DNA of 64,000 bases, taken from contig NZ_CP012543.1 of assembly GCF_004803795.1 (NCBI RefSeq), positions 1,302,001 through 1,366,000 on the forward strand. Direction: 5' to 3'. The notes below the pieces were generated by a model, which was not told the origin of the DNA, did not search any database, and was given only the letters and a program-made list of their open reading frames with translations. Shown here in pieces: positions 8,238-17,219 of this stretch (position 1 is the first letter of the stretch; every line of letters begins with the position of its first letter). The position numbers and the translations under genes were made by a program. The DNA comes from Campylobacter rectus (GTDB lineage Bacteria; Campylobacterota; Campylobacteria; Campylobacterales; Campylobacteraceae).

Positions 8238-11200
8238 ATGTCCCTAACCCAGTCCCATATCTCTGCTTTATATATAGCACTGTTTGGTAGAGCCAGTGAA
8301 GGCGCCGGAAATAAATTCTGGCTAAATGCCGCAAATACTCAAAACCTAAGTATGGCGGATATCGCAAATGCTATGCTTAATACCGGTGCGGCAAAAGAGT
8401 ATTTCGGAGGTAATTTAAATACCGACGAAAAGTTTATAAACCATATCTATGAAAACGTACTGGGTAAAGGTGCGGGTATAGATAAAGAGGGTAAAGCCTT
8501 TTGGATAAATAAATTAAAAGAAGGAGCTAATAAAGGTTTTATAGCAAGCCAGCTTCTTAAAGAAGCTCTTGATCCTAAATACTCAAACAGTACCGATGAA
8601 GCTACTAAAGCGGCTCACAATCTTTTAGTAAATAAAGTACTTGCTTCAAATATGGTAGCAGATAGCATACAAAACGTTCCTAACTCAAGCATACAAAACG
8701 CTTTAAAATCTTTTACGGATATTAATAGCAATATATCCTCTACTTTAAAAGCAAATGATATAAAAAAGGTTATACAAGACAATAAAGGAAATTTAACCGT
8801 AGACGAATCCAAACTGGATGAATCCGCAAAACAAAACAATAAGGTTAAGATTTTATCTCAAGTAACGGGTAAGAGTGAAGATGAGATAAAACAGATACTG
8901 CCTAAAGAAGATAATCCAAGTACTCCGGATACCCCTACTCCACCCGATAACCCTACTCCTCCTACTCCTCCTGCGCCAAATCCGCAGCCTGAACCAAACC
9001 CAAATCCTCCTCAACCGCCGGTACCGAATCCTGAACCGAATAAAGAGGTCGATGTAGCTACGTTTTTACAACAAGCCGCAAAACCCGAGAATGCGGATAA
9101 GAAATTCGACATAAAGGATACGTCGGAAAATATATCAAAGAACCTTGATAATATACAAAAACATCTATCTAAAATCAAAATTTTAGATAGCTCCGATAAT
9201 GCAAAAATAAAAATCGAAAAATCAAAATACGAAGCTATAAAAGATATAGTGTCGCAGGATGATAAGGACAATAAAGTTTACGAACAAACCGGCAAGGCAG
9301 CTATGAAGCCTATCGACGTAAAAGACGGAAAAGCCCTTACCTGGGAATACACAAACGATACTACGGGTATCACTTATAAGATAGAATTTGGCAAACACCA
9401 TGCTCAGCCTGAAAATTCCGATATAAAAGTCGATATGCCGGACGGTAAATTTTATAACGGCGAAGATATGATTAAGGACTACAAGATATCAGCTTATAAA
9501 ATTTACGAAAAAGACGGCTACAAAGTAACCGAAGAATACACTCCCAGCACCTCGAAATCAGGCGATATCACTAGAGATAAATTTGACGTAAACGGCATAC
9601 TGGAAGAAAAAATCCTAGAAAGATCCGGCGGCGAAAAGCTCACTCTGACCTATGAGGACGGCAAATTAAGCCACGCTAGCAAAACCGATCCCGAATACGC
9701 AAATACCGATATAAATTTCAAGGTCAGCAAAGATAGCGAAAATCTGGACTACAAAGGCAAGCTGTATCTAAACGCAGAATCGCCCGAGCGTTTATTCACG
9801 CTCAATCCGAATTTCAATTACAAAGGCAAAGTCACGGTAACCGATAGCGCGCTAAATACGAAATGGACCGCCGATATCGGAAAAGACGAAGTGGTATATA
9901 GAGCATACGATGGAAAGTCGTCAAATAATGTGACTCTAGTATCAAAGGCCGCATATACCGTCAATGGCTATGGACACGATAACTTCGACATAGCTCAAAC
10001 GCTACAAGAAAATGCAAATTTGAAAAAGATAAGTATCAATGCCGATGCCGATCACTTAACAAGCGGCTCAAAGATGGCGGTGCTGGATAATACAAAAGAT
10101 AAAATCACGCTTCCTTCAAATATCACCGAGCTAACAAGAGCACAAGACGGCGTAAATCTAGAAAACATCGAGCAAAAGCTATCTACGCTTGGGGTCGGCA
10201 AGGCGCAGTATTTCTTGCAAAACGTCGGAGATAATAAATTTAACGCCTATATGGCGCTAAATACCGACGGCGTAGAGGGGTACCAAAAAGGCAGCGATAC
10301 TTTAATAGAGATAAAAAACGTCGAATACAGAAGTTATTTTACAAATATAAAAGACGGTGCGACCTCAATCTATATGAAATCAACGCCTGATTTTACCGTT
10401 CCTAATCCGTCCAGCTTCGAAAACGCCGTAGCCAAAAACGTAGCAGGCGGTAAAGCCACAATCTGGGAATACGAAGATACGGCGGCTAAAAAAACATATC
10501 GAATCGTTTTTGACAAAGAGCAAGACGAAAATAGCGGATTTAAATTCGCCGATGGGGTATTTTTCGATAAAAACGGAAAAGTGCTAAACGTAACAAACTG
10601 GCAAACTAGAGCCAAAGTCTACGAGATAGACAAATCCACTCCAAACGTCGAAGTTGAAAAAACATTAGACAATAACGAAGGCGGCAGGGTTATTCAAACC
10701 GTAACCAAAACCTACGACGCTACAAACAAGCTAATAAAACAGGTACTGCAAGGCACTAAGTATTGTCAAAACGATAGAACCATAGACGTAACCTACGAAA
10801 ACGAACAGATAAAATCGGCTACGGCAACGAGCGCGCAATACGCCAATAAAACGGTAAAATTTGACGTTAGCGCCGATAACGACGCTTCGTTGCTAGCTAC
10901 GAAATCGCCTCTTTTAATGGATTTATCTACACCTTGGAATCTAAATCCGCTAAATGATATAACCAAAAGCTTTAACGGCACCGCAACCGTAACCGACAAA
11001 GCTCTAAACTCAAAAATAGTGGCGAACGTGGGAAATACCGAAACGGTCTTTAAATTTTATGAGAATATAAACTCGAATAAAATCAAGCTCATATCAAAAG
11101 CGCAGGGTAAAAGCGGATCGTTTTTGAGCAAGGAGGAATTTGATATCAAGGAAACTATCGCTCAAAATCCCGACATCAAAAATATATCGATAGAAGCCGG

Positions 11201-11510
11201 CAACAAGATAACGCAGATATCAAAAGGCGAGAAGATAAAGCTGCCTGAAAATATCGCTAAAATCTCAAAGGCCGCAGACGGCACCGACTCGTCGAATTTG
11301 ACGAAAAATCTAGCAAATTTGAAAAACGGCGAGGGCGCTTATTTCCTACAAAATGTAGGCGGAAATAAATTTGACGCGTATCTGGCACTAAACACCGACG
11401 GCGTAGAGGGCTATCAAGAAGGTAGCGATACCTTAGTCAAAATCGCAGGCGTAGGCTATGGCACCGGCTTTAGCGACGTAGATAGCGGATATACGACGCT
11501 GCTAGGCTAA
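8238..11510 (+). CDS. DUF4214-domain secreted or surface protein with two long tandem repeats
   Basis: The 1090-residue protein has no Sec signal peptide. Residues 1-110 form a DUF4214 module ([19 protein letters not shown]... ending [15 protein letters not shown]), seen at the N terminus of type I-secreted and S-layer-like proteins of oral Campylobacter. A proline-rich linker covers about 226-270, then one about 90-residue module ([20 protein letters not shown]...) that recurs in the protein at 47212. The rest is two diverged copies of a 370-residue unit, each ending in FLQNVGxNKFxAYxALNTDG (near 658 and 1035). Cysteine is almost absent. Export is probably by type I secretion, with the signal at the C terminus; this is inferred from the family. 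Candidate roles are S-layer or adhesin. Confidence 0.8.
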   Translation: MSLTQSHISALYIALFGRASEGAGNKFWLNAANTQNLSMADIANAMLNTGAAKEYFGGNLNTDEKFINHIYENVLGKGAGIDKEGKAFWINKLKEGANKGFIASQLLKEALDPKYSNSTDEATKAAHNLLVNKVLASNMVADSIQNVPNSSIQNALKSFTDINSNISSTLKANDIKKVIQDNKGNLTVDESKLDESAKQNNKVKILSQVTGKSEDEIKQILPKEDNPSTPDTPTPPDNPTPPTPPAPNPQPEPNPNPPQPPVPNPEPNKEVDVATFLQQAAKPENADKKFDIKDTSENISKNLDNIQKHLSKIKILDSSDNAKIKIEKSKYEAIKDIVSQDDKDNKVYEQTGKAAMKPIDVKDGKALTWEYTNDTTGITYKIEFGKHHAQPENSDIKVDMPDGKFYNGEDMIKDYKISAYKIYEKDGYKVTEEYTPSTSKSGDITRDKFDVNGILEEKILERSGGEKLTLTYEDGKLSHASKTDPEYANTDINFKVSKDSENLDYKGKLYLNAESPERLFTLNPNFNYKGKVTVTDSALNTKWTADIGKDEVVYRAYDGKSSNNVTLVSKAAYTVNGYGHDNFDIAQTLQENANLKKISINADADHLTSGSKMAVLDNTKDKITLPSNITELTRAQDGVNLENIEQKLSTLGVGKAQYFLQNVGDNKFNAYMALNTDGVEGYQKGSDTLIEIKNVEYRSYFTNIKDGATSIYMKSTPDFTVPNPSSFENAVAKNVAGGKATIWEYEDTAAKKTYRIVFDKEQDENSGFKFADGVFFDKNGKVLNVTNWQTRAKVYEIDKSTPNVEVEKTLDNNEGGRVIQTVTKTYDATNKLIKQVLQGTKYCQNDRTIDVTYENEQIKSATATSAQYANKTVKFDVSADNDASLLATKSPLLMDLSTPWNLNPLNDITKSFNGTATVTDKALNSKIVANVGNTETVFKFYENINSNKIKLISKAQGKSGSFLSKEEFDIKETIAQNPDIKNISIEAGNKITQISKGEKIKLPENIAKISKAADGTDSSNLTKNLANLKNGEGAYFLQNVGGNKFDAYLALNTDGVEGYQEGSDTLVKIAGVGYGTGFSDVDSGYTTLLG

Positions 11511-11526
11511 ATTTAGTAAATTTATT

Positions 11527-11555
11527 GGGGCTAAATTTAGCCCCTTTTCTCTTTT
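11527..11555 (+). terminator. rho-independent terminator after the DUF4214 gene
   Basis: The perfect palindrome GGGGCTAAATTTAGCCCC is followed by TTTTCTCTTTTTT, 16 bases past the stop. Its centre is the TAAATTTA word that is abundant throughout the window. From here to the flavodoxin gene (11556-11790) I see no gene. Confidence 0.8.
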
Positions 11556-11790
11556 TTAAATTTACAAGCTTCTAAGAACTAAGACTCAAATTTTAAATTA
11601 GCCGTTAGAAATACGAAAAATATATTGGTTTGCGTAACTTAAATTTATCCAAATTTTAATCAAACAATAGTGGTAAATTTTAGCAATCGTCGTATTTAAA
11701 AAGGTAGCGCGCCAAATTTTGCGCCGTAATGTAGAATAAAAATCGTCCGCCCCGCCCGAATTCAACGAGCGAAGCGGCAAGAAGTAAAAT

Positions 11791-12279
11791 TTAGAATAAA
11801 ATAGGCTTGTTTTCCTCGACCCACTTGTCGATGCGTTTTGAGTAATTTTCATCGCCTTTAACGTCAAGCGCTAGGCCGATAAATTTGCCGTTAATAAAAA
11901 ACGCGGAGTGGTTAAATTTATATCCGTCCACGTCGCTAGCGCCGAAAATTTGCGCATCTTTTAGATACGGCAGAAAATCCACCGCACCGCTAAAAAGCGT
12001 CTGCGGGTGGTTGGCTTGATTGCCGACGGCTAGGATCGCCGCTTTTTTGCCTTTGCAGCCGGCTTTTAAAAGCGGCAGTTTCTCCACCCAGTCCGCCTGC
12101 AGTTCGCCGTCGCCGTAGCTTGGCGCGGCTACTATTATGACGTCAAATTTGGCAAAATCCTCCGCCGCCTTGGCGTCCTTGACGTCGATTAGCTGCGCGC
12201 CGCTCACCTTACCGGCTAGATACTCGCACGCAGCCTTGGTGTGGCCTTTCGCACTCGCGTAAAAAATCCCGATACTCAT
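11791..12279 (-). CDS. fldA: flavodoxin
   Basis: A 162-residue FMN-binding electron carrier. The N-terminal phosphate-binding loop reads IFYASAKGHTKAA (the usual T/S-x-T-G-x-T region with Ala/Lys changes), followed by aromatic-containing loops APSYGDGELQADW and the GNQANHPQ region. TAAGGAG precedes the ATG. It sits just downstream of the 2-oxoglutarate oxidoreductase genes on the same strand. In Helicobacter and Campylobacter such oxidoreductases hand electrons to flavodoxin, so it is the probable acceptor for OOR. The loop lacks the classic TGNTE sequence, so this is a divergent flavodoxin. Confidence 0.85.
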   Translation of the reverse strand: MSIGIFYASAKGHTKAACEYLAGKVSGAQLIDVKDAKAAEDFAKFDVIIVAAPSYGDGELQADWVEKLPLLKAGCKGKKAAILAVGNQANHPQTLFSGAVDFLPYLKDAQIFGASDVDGYKFNHSAFFINGKFIGLALDVKGDENYSKRIDKWVEENKPILF

Positions 12280-12374
12280 TTTTTCTCCTTAAATTTAAAT
12301 AAATTAACAGCGCGATTATAACGAAATAATACTTAATCTATCTTATTAAAATCGCACTTTTACGTCATATTTTG

Positions 12375-12920
12375 TTAGCAAATTTTGGCGTATTTAAGCC
12401 CCAGCTCATAGGCTTTTTCATTTTCGCCGTAAACTTTTTTAGGCACTTTTGAGAGCATCACGCGTTTTACGAGCCCGACATCCAGGCAGCCGCTCATCCG
12501 CACGGCGACGGCGAGCGCGACGACGCTTTGGGTTATGACGTTGCCCACTTCGTCTTTAGCGATGGAGATGATCGGTATTTCGTAGATTTTCCACCGTTTT
12601 TTATCCTCGTCGCTAGCTCGCACCAAATTTGGCTCGACGACGATGATGCCGCCATCTTTTACGCCCTCTTTAAACTGCTCGAAGCTAACCTGTGCGGTAG
12701 CAAGCATAAACTCGATCTCGCCCTCGTTTGCATAGGGATAGAAGATCTCGCGCTCATCGAGGATAATATCGACCTTCGTCGGTCCTCCGCGCACCTGCGA
12801 GGTATAGGTCGAGGCCTTGATGCCGTATCCGCCCTCCTCGATCTTGGCCGCGGCTAAAATTTCGCCCGCTAATATCACGCCCTGGCCGCCCACTCCGACG
12901 AATCTTAACTGCCTTTTCAT
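12375..12920 (-). CDS. oorC: 2-oxoglutarate:acceptor oxidoreductase, gamma subunit
   Basis: The small catalytic subunit of OOR, which converts 2-oxoglutarate and CoA to succinyl-CoA and CO2 while reducing a low-potential carrier. It has the GVGGQGVILAGEIL motif at residues 9-22 and SQVRGGPTKVDI, both characteristic of the gamma domain of 2-oxoacid oxidoreductases. The length of 181 is typical. The start overlaps the oorB stop by four bases (ATGA). Confidence 0.94.
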   Translation of the reverse strand: MKRQLRFVGVGGQGVILAGEILAAAKIEEGGYGIKASTYTSQVRGGPTKVDIILDEREIFYPYANEGEIEFMLATAQVSFEQFKEGVKDGGIIVVEPNLVRASDEDKKRWKIYEIPIISIAKDEVGNVITQSVVALAVAVRMSGCLDVGLVKRVMLSKVPKKVYGENEKAYELGLKYAKIC

Positions 12921-13762
12921 TTTAGCGCTCCAAAGTCGATTTCCTCGCCGTCTCTGGCGGCTTTTATCACCATGTCGTAAGCCTTGGTGTACTCTATGCG
13001 CGACTCGTCTTTGTGCAGCACTCCCAGAGGAAATTTACCCTCTCGCTCCTCCTCGCTCATCGCGTCAAATTTAGCCTTGCTAGTCGTGCGGCCGTCGATC
13101 CACTCTAGCATCTGCGTAGCCTGCCCCATCTTGTTTTTGCGGCCCAGATTTATGTGACAGTTTGAAAATACGTCAAAAAAGCTGTATCCGTCATGCTCAA
13201 AGCCCTCGGCAAATATCTTTTCCAGCTTTGCGGGCTCTATCACGCTACTGCGCGCTACGAAGGTCGCTCCTGCGGCGGTTGCGAGCTTGCACGCGTCAAA
13301 ATTCGGATCGATGTTGCCCTGCTGCGCCGTCACCGTCCAAAATCCTATCGGCGTGGTCGGGCTGGTTTGGGAGTTTGTTAGCCCGTAGATGAAGTTATTT
13401 ATCAAAACGTGGTTTAAATCTATATTTCTACGGCATCCGTGGATCGTGTGATTGCCGCCTATCGCTAGCCCGTCGCCGTCGCCGGTTACTACGATGACGT
13501 GTTTATCCGGGTTTGCAAGCTTGATACCCGTAGCATAGGCGATAGCACGCCCGTGCGTCGTGTGGACGGTGTTGCAGTTGATGTAGGAGCTAAAGCGTCC
13601 CGAGCAACCGATACCAGAGACCACGCAAACGTCGTTCATATCCCAACCTAGCTTATGGATTGCGCGGATTAGCGCCTTTAGTATCACGCCGTCGCCGCAG
13701 CCCCAGCACCACAGAGTCGGCGTTTTGTCCGTGCGTAGATAATCATCGTAGTTAAATGCCAT
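12917..13762 (-). CDS. oorB: 2-oxoglutarate:acceptor oxidoreductase, beta (TPP-binding) subunit
   Basis: The thiamine diphosphate and iron-sulfur binding subunit. It shows LWCWGCGDGV near residue 20, the TPP/Mg motif GDGDGLAIGGNHTIHG around residues 95-110, and VLINNFIYGLTNSQTSPTTP. I place the start at ATG 13762, six bases after AGGAGA; a TTG one codon earlier is less likely. It overlaps the end of oorA by 11 bases. The length of 281 agrees with the family. Confidence 0.95.
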   Translation of the reverse strand: MAFNYDDYLRTDKTPTLWCWGCGDGVILKALIRAIHKLGWDMNDVCVVSGIGCSGRFSSYINCNTVHTTHGRAIAYATGIKLANPDKHVIVVTGDGDGLAIGGNHTIHGCRRNIDLNHVLINNFIYGLTNSQTSPTTPIGFWTVTAQQGNIDPNFDACKLATAAGATFVARSSVIEPAKLEKIFAEGFEHDGYSFFDVFSNCHINLGRKNKMGQATQMLEWIDGRTTSKAKFDAMSEEEREGKFPLGVLHKDESRIEYTKAYDMVIKAARDGEEIDFGALK

Positions 13763-14912
13763 CAAATTCTCCTATTTTTTGCGCTATTTCTTGCGGGCTG
13801 ATCGGGCGGCCGTTGGCTTTTAGCAGCGTCTTAAAGTCCTCTCTTAGCGTGGCTTTGATTATCTCGCCCGTATACTGGCCTAAATTTAACTCGCAGATTA
13901 AGATTTTGCTAAATTTAGCCGATATTTCTCGTAGTTTCGCACTTGGCGTCGGAAATAGCGTGATAGGCTTAAAAAGCCCTACTTTCACGCCTTTTTCGCG
14001 TAAATTTAGCACCGCTTCCTTTGCCGCGCGAGCCACGGAGCCAAACGCGATAATGCAAATCTTCGCGTCATCTAGCATAAACTCCTCGTAAAGCTCGATC
14101 TCGTGCGCGTGCGCGTTTATTTTGTTAAAAAGGCGCTTGATGTTGTAGTCCACGACCGCGCCGTCCTCGGTCGGAAATCCCGTCTCGCCGTGATGCAGGC
14201 CCGTGACGTGATAGCGGTAACCGCCGAAAAATTTATTTAGCACGGCAGGCTCGTCCGCCGCGGCCCTGTACGGGCGGTAGTCCGCCGGATCGCCGCTAAA
14301 CTGTCTGCGCGAGTAGATCTCTAGCTCGCTAGTCTGTGGCAACACGGCCTTTGCGTGCATGTGCCCGATCGTCTCATCCAGTAGCAAAAACACGGGCGTC
14401 ATGAACCTCTCGGCGAGATTAAACGCGCGAACGGTCTGCGTATAGCACTCCTCTAGGCTAGATGGCGCGATAACGATGCTGTTTACGTCGCCATGAGTCG
14501 GGTTTTTTGCCTGCAGGAGATCACCCTGCGCTACGCGGGTAGGCAGCCCCGTACTAGGCCCGCCGCGCATGACGTTTACGATAACTAGCGGTACCTCCGC
14601 GATAAAGCCAAGCCCGATCTGCTCGGCCTTTAGCGAGATGCCTGGGCCCGAGCTTGCGGTCATCGCCTTTGCCCCGCTCATCGAGGCTCCAAGAGCTACC
14701 GAGATGCCCGCGATCTCGTCCTCCATCTGGATAAATTTACCGCCGTGCTTTGGCAGCAAGACGCTTAGTTCGTGCGCGATCTCGCTGCTTGGCGTGATCG
14801 GATAACCGCCGAAAAAGTTACACCCGCACTCCACCGCCGCAAGCGCGACTAGCTCGTTGCCGCTAGCGATGATTTCTCTTTTATCGCCGTTATTATTTAA
14901 AAATTCGCTCAT
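13752..14912 (-). CDS. oorA: 2-oxoglutarate:acceptor oxidoreductase, alpha subunit
   Basis: The substrate-binding subunit, 386 residues. Family stretches are GGYPITPSSEIAHEL, MEDEIAGISVALGASMSGAK, TASSGPGISLKAEQIG, and the C-terminal transketolase-like region ending NLGQYTGEIIKA. The gene lies within oorDABC with four-base overlaps on the oorD side, so stoichiometric coupled translation is likely. OOR replaces the oxygen-stable 2-oxoglutarate dehydrogenase complex in Campylobacter, which helps explain microaerophily. Confidence 0.96.
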   Translation of the reverse strand: MSEFLNNNGDKREIIASGNELVALAAVECGCNFFGGYPITPSSEIAHELSVLLPKHGGKFIQMEDEIAGISVALGASMSGAKAMTASSGPGISLKAEQIGLGFIAEVPLVIVNVMRGGPSTGLPTRVAQGDLLQAKNPTHGDVNSIVIAPSSLEECYTQTVRAFNLAERFMTPVFLLLDETIGHMHAKAVLPQTSELEIYSRRQFSGDPADYRPYRAAADEPAVLNKFFGGYRYHVTGLHHGETGFPTEDGAVVDYNIKRLFNKINAHAHEIELYEEFMLDDAKICIIAFGSVARAAKEAVLNLREKGVKVGLFKPITLFPTPSAKLREISAKFSKILICELNLGQYTGEIIKATLREDFKTLLKANGRPISPQEIAQKIGEFDGI

Positions 14913-15220
14913 TGCTCCGCCTCTAATTTTTCAAATTTATTCTCTTTTACGGCGGTAGCGCGCTCTTTACTCTCGGCGGTCAGTTTGGCGAATTTAAACC
15001 CCTTCTCCGCCACGTAAATAGCAAAATCCGGGCAGTGCAGCTCGCACTCTCTGCACCCGATACAGGCCTCCGGATACACCACTTCGATCGTTTTACCTAG
15101 CACCGCGCGCGGCTCTACGGCCATCGCCAGCACGCCCGCAGGACAGCAGCTCACGCAGATATCGCATGCCTTACAGCGCGAGATATCGACCCAAACGGGA
15201 ACGTCGTTTCGTATCAGCAT
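14909..15220 (-). CDS. oorD: 2-oxoglutarate:acceptor oxidoreductase, ferredoxin-like delta subunit
   Basis: A small protein with two [4Fe-4S] clusters: CKACDICVSCCPAG and CIGCRECELHCPD. I start it at ATG 15220, preceded by AAGGAAAAAT, giving 103 residues; an in-frame TTG at 15235 overlaps that ribosome-binding site. It is first in the oorDABC operon. In C. jejuni the genes immediately upstream are sucC and sucD; here the next gene is mdh, across a 1.1-kb gap. Confidence 0.94.
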   Translation of the reverse strand: MLIRNDVPVWVDISRCKACDICVSCCPAGVLAMAVEPRAVLGKTIEVVYPEACIGCRECELHCPDFAIYVAEKGFKFAKLTAESKERATAVKENKFEKLEAEQ

Positions 15221-15253
15221 ATTTTTCCTTATCAAATTTAACTCATAACGATA

Positions 15254-15261
15254 ATTTTATA
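15254..15261 (-). promoter_or_regulatory. putative -10 box for oorDABC-fldA
   Basis: On the minus strand the sequence reads GCTATAAAATTATCG. TATAAAAT lies about 34 bases before the oorD ATG, a usual distance in Campylobacter. It implies that the oor operon now has its own promoter. Confidence 0.45.
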
Positions 15262-15839
15262 GCAATTTAGTTAAATTTAGCTTTTAAAATACACACTAAA
15301 GGAAAATTTTTATTTTTTAAGAGATTTTTGCGAGAAAATTTGACACAGGCTTGCAAATTTGATCTTAGCTTTTTTAAATTTGGCGGCTTTGCGGATAAAT
15401 TTGAAAATTTTATAAAACCATGAAATTTAGCACTTGTAAAATCAAGCTAATTAGATGGCGACCACGGTAAATTCGGCGTAAAGTGCGGAAAGCAAAGTAA
15501 AATTTAGAAAAGATTCATCGGCAAGGCTATAATGCCGTCTAAAATTCGATAGCCGAATTTTCGCCCGCGTATGCATCATAACAAACCGTCAAATTTACGC
15601 CGTCGGATTTTAAAATTTGCGCAAAAGCGGCGACGGATCATAGAAACTCGCGTTTTTAAAAATCGTAAGCGAGATATAAAATCAACTACCGTGACGACTA
15701 AAATTCGACTTTTTTAAAAATTTTAAAGACGCAGCGACCGGGCGGCAAACCTTATGCTTGGTTGCCGAAACTTTTACGGTTTGCTAAAAAAAAATGGCTC
15801 TCTTTAACTTAAGCTTATGCAAAGGAGCAGTAAGTTACG

Positions 15840-16124
15840 ATGGGTACTATGTTCTTGAAAAGTAACGAGCGAAGCCTTATTAACGGTAAAAATCATATCA
15901 ACGGTATAGAAAACTTTTTCTCAAAGAGAGCGCGTCCTATCACTAGCAAACGAAGTGAAGCTAAACACAAGAACTACGACTTGCGTTGCTACTGCCTCCT
16001 GAAAGGCTACGAGTGTAGCGAAGTAGAGTTTAGATATAATACTAAAACTACACAGGAAAACTTATATCAGAAACTGTTGAAATTGATAAGAGGTCTTGTA
16101 AGTAGCAACGCAAGTCGCAGCTAA
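15840..16124 (+). pseudogene. IS1595/ISXO2-type transposase C-terminal remnant
   Basis: The 94-codon frame contains NGKNHINGIENFF, then CSEVEFRYNTKT and LYQKLLKLIRGL. These match in order the end of ISXO2-like DDE transposases (HINGIExFW ... ExxFR(F/Y)N ... LYxxLLKLIR). The N-terminal catalytic part is absent, and the residues between the motifs (SKRSEAKHKNYDLRCYCLL) look rearranged. The 16-base inverted repeat described next lies inside and at the end of it. The rest of the 15262-16319 gap shows no gene. Confidence 0.6.
15977..16117. repeat. 16-bp perfect inverted repeat around the transposase remnant
   Basis: CGACTTGCGTTGCTAC at 15977-15992 is exactly repeated in inverted orientation at 16102-16117, enclosing 109 bases. 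The arms extend outward with scattered mismatches (AACTACGAC against GTCGCAGCT). They could be ends of a nested miniature element or the result of a local inverted duplication inside the old insertion sequence. Confidence 0.6.
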
Positions 16125-16319
16125 AAATCCGATTAAGTTTAATTGAGCCAAATAAAAATTTTAACCGTCGCGCCCAAAATCTACGATGCACCGAACAGGC
16201 AAATTTTACGGTAACGACGACGCAAATTGAAATCAAATTTCGCCGTTTTACCGTAAATCAAAAAATTTCGATATAAAGTAAATTTGCCCATCGGTGACAA
16301 AATATGCCAAATTTCCTTG

Positions 16320-17207
16320 CTACGCGATTACCCCGCTCTCTTTTAAAAATTTGATATTTACAGCCGTTTGCGATTCGCCTTTTTCAAGTGCTGCTTTTTC
16401 CTCCGCGCTTGGCTCTCTTATCTCGCGAACGCCGTTTTTGCCGAGCCTAACCAGCCTACCGCCCGCGCACTCACCCTCTATCACGCAGCAGCTTAGCCAC
16501 TGCTCGCTATCCGTTTTTATCGCCTCGCACATCTTGGCCGCAGCCGCGCCCGGAGCGTAATACGCCGACGTGCCAAGCAGCTTAACGATCTTCGCGCCGC
16601 CAGTTTTAGCCTCCTGCGCTACCGCGTCAAATTCGCCGCCCAGATCCACGCTCACGTTACTTTGAAGCGCCACCATATCGTCGTTGTGAGAGCCTATTAT
16701 GTGCGCGCTAAATGCGCTGTTTTTTAGTCCGGTTTTTTGAGAGATCTCGTATTTTAGGCGCGCAGAGTCTAGTTCGCCAGCCATCCCTAGCACCCTGTTT
16801 TTATCAAAACCACTAGTTTTATAGACTAGATACGTGAGCGCATCGAGCGGGTTTGTTACGTTTATGATGACGCAGTTTGGGGCAAATTTAGCTATTTTCT
16901 CCACCGTGCCTTTTACGATGCCTGCGTTTTTTAGCAGCAAATCCTCTCTAGTCTGCCCCTCTTTTCTAGGACTTCCGGCGGTCACGACCACGATGTCGCT
17001 ATCCGCGATCAGCTCAAAATCATCACCGCCCGCGACGCTCGCATCCAGGCCGAAAACCGCCGCACTCTGAGATAGGTCGATCGCCTTTGCGCGCGCCACG
17101 TCGCCGAAAATATCCACTAGCGCGATATCGTCTGCTATGCCTCTTAGCAAAATAGCGCTAGCCGCGCTTGCGCCTACGTTTCCGGCTCCGATAACTGAAA
17201 TTTTCAT
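16320..17207 (-). CDS. mdh: malate dehydrogenase
   Basis: An NAD-dependent malate/oxaloacetate enzyme of the LDH/MDH superfamily, 295 residues. The dinucleotide-binding loop is GAGNVGASAASAIL (residues 7-20), with the acidic residue after it in ALVDIFGD. The NPLD segment VTNPLDALTYL, GMAGELDSARL and the catalytic-His region IIGSHNDDMVAL are present. AAAAAAGGAAAAAA precedes the ATG. It follows icd on the same strand with only 12 bases between, forming an icd-mdh unit. Confidence 0.94.
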   Translation of the reverse strand: MKISVIGAGNVGASAASAILLRGIADDIALVDIFGDVARAKAIDLSQSAAVFGLDASVAGGDDFELIADSDIVVVTAGSPRKEGQTREDLLLKNAGIVKGTVEKIAKFAPNCVIINVTNPLDALTYLVYKTSGFDKNRVLGMAGELDSARLKYEISQKTGLKNSAFSAHIIGSHNDDMVALQSNVSVDLGGEFDAVAQEAKTGGAKIVKLLGTSAYYAPGAAAAKMCEAIKTDSEQWLSCCVIEGECAGGRLVRLGKNGVREIREPSAEEKAALEKGESQTAVNIKFLKESGVIA

Positions 17208-17219
17208 TTTTTTCCTTTT

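Noticed and set aside
12817-13392. Plus-strand frames opposite oorB and oorC
   Set aside because: Shadows of strongly supported minus-strand genes; Pro/Arg/Ser-rich translations with no motifs.
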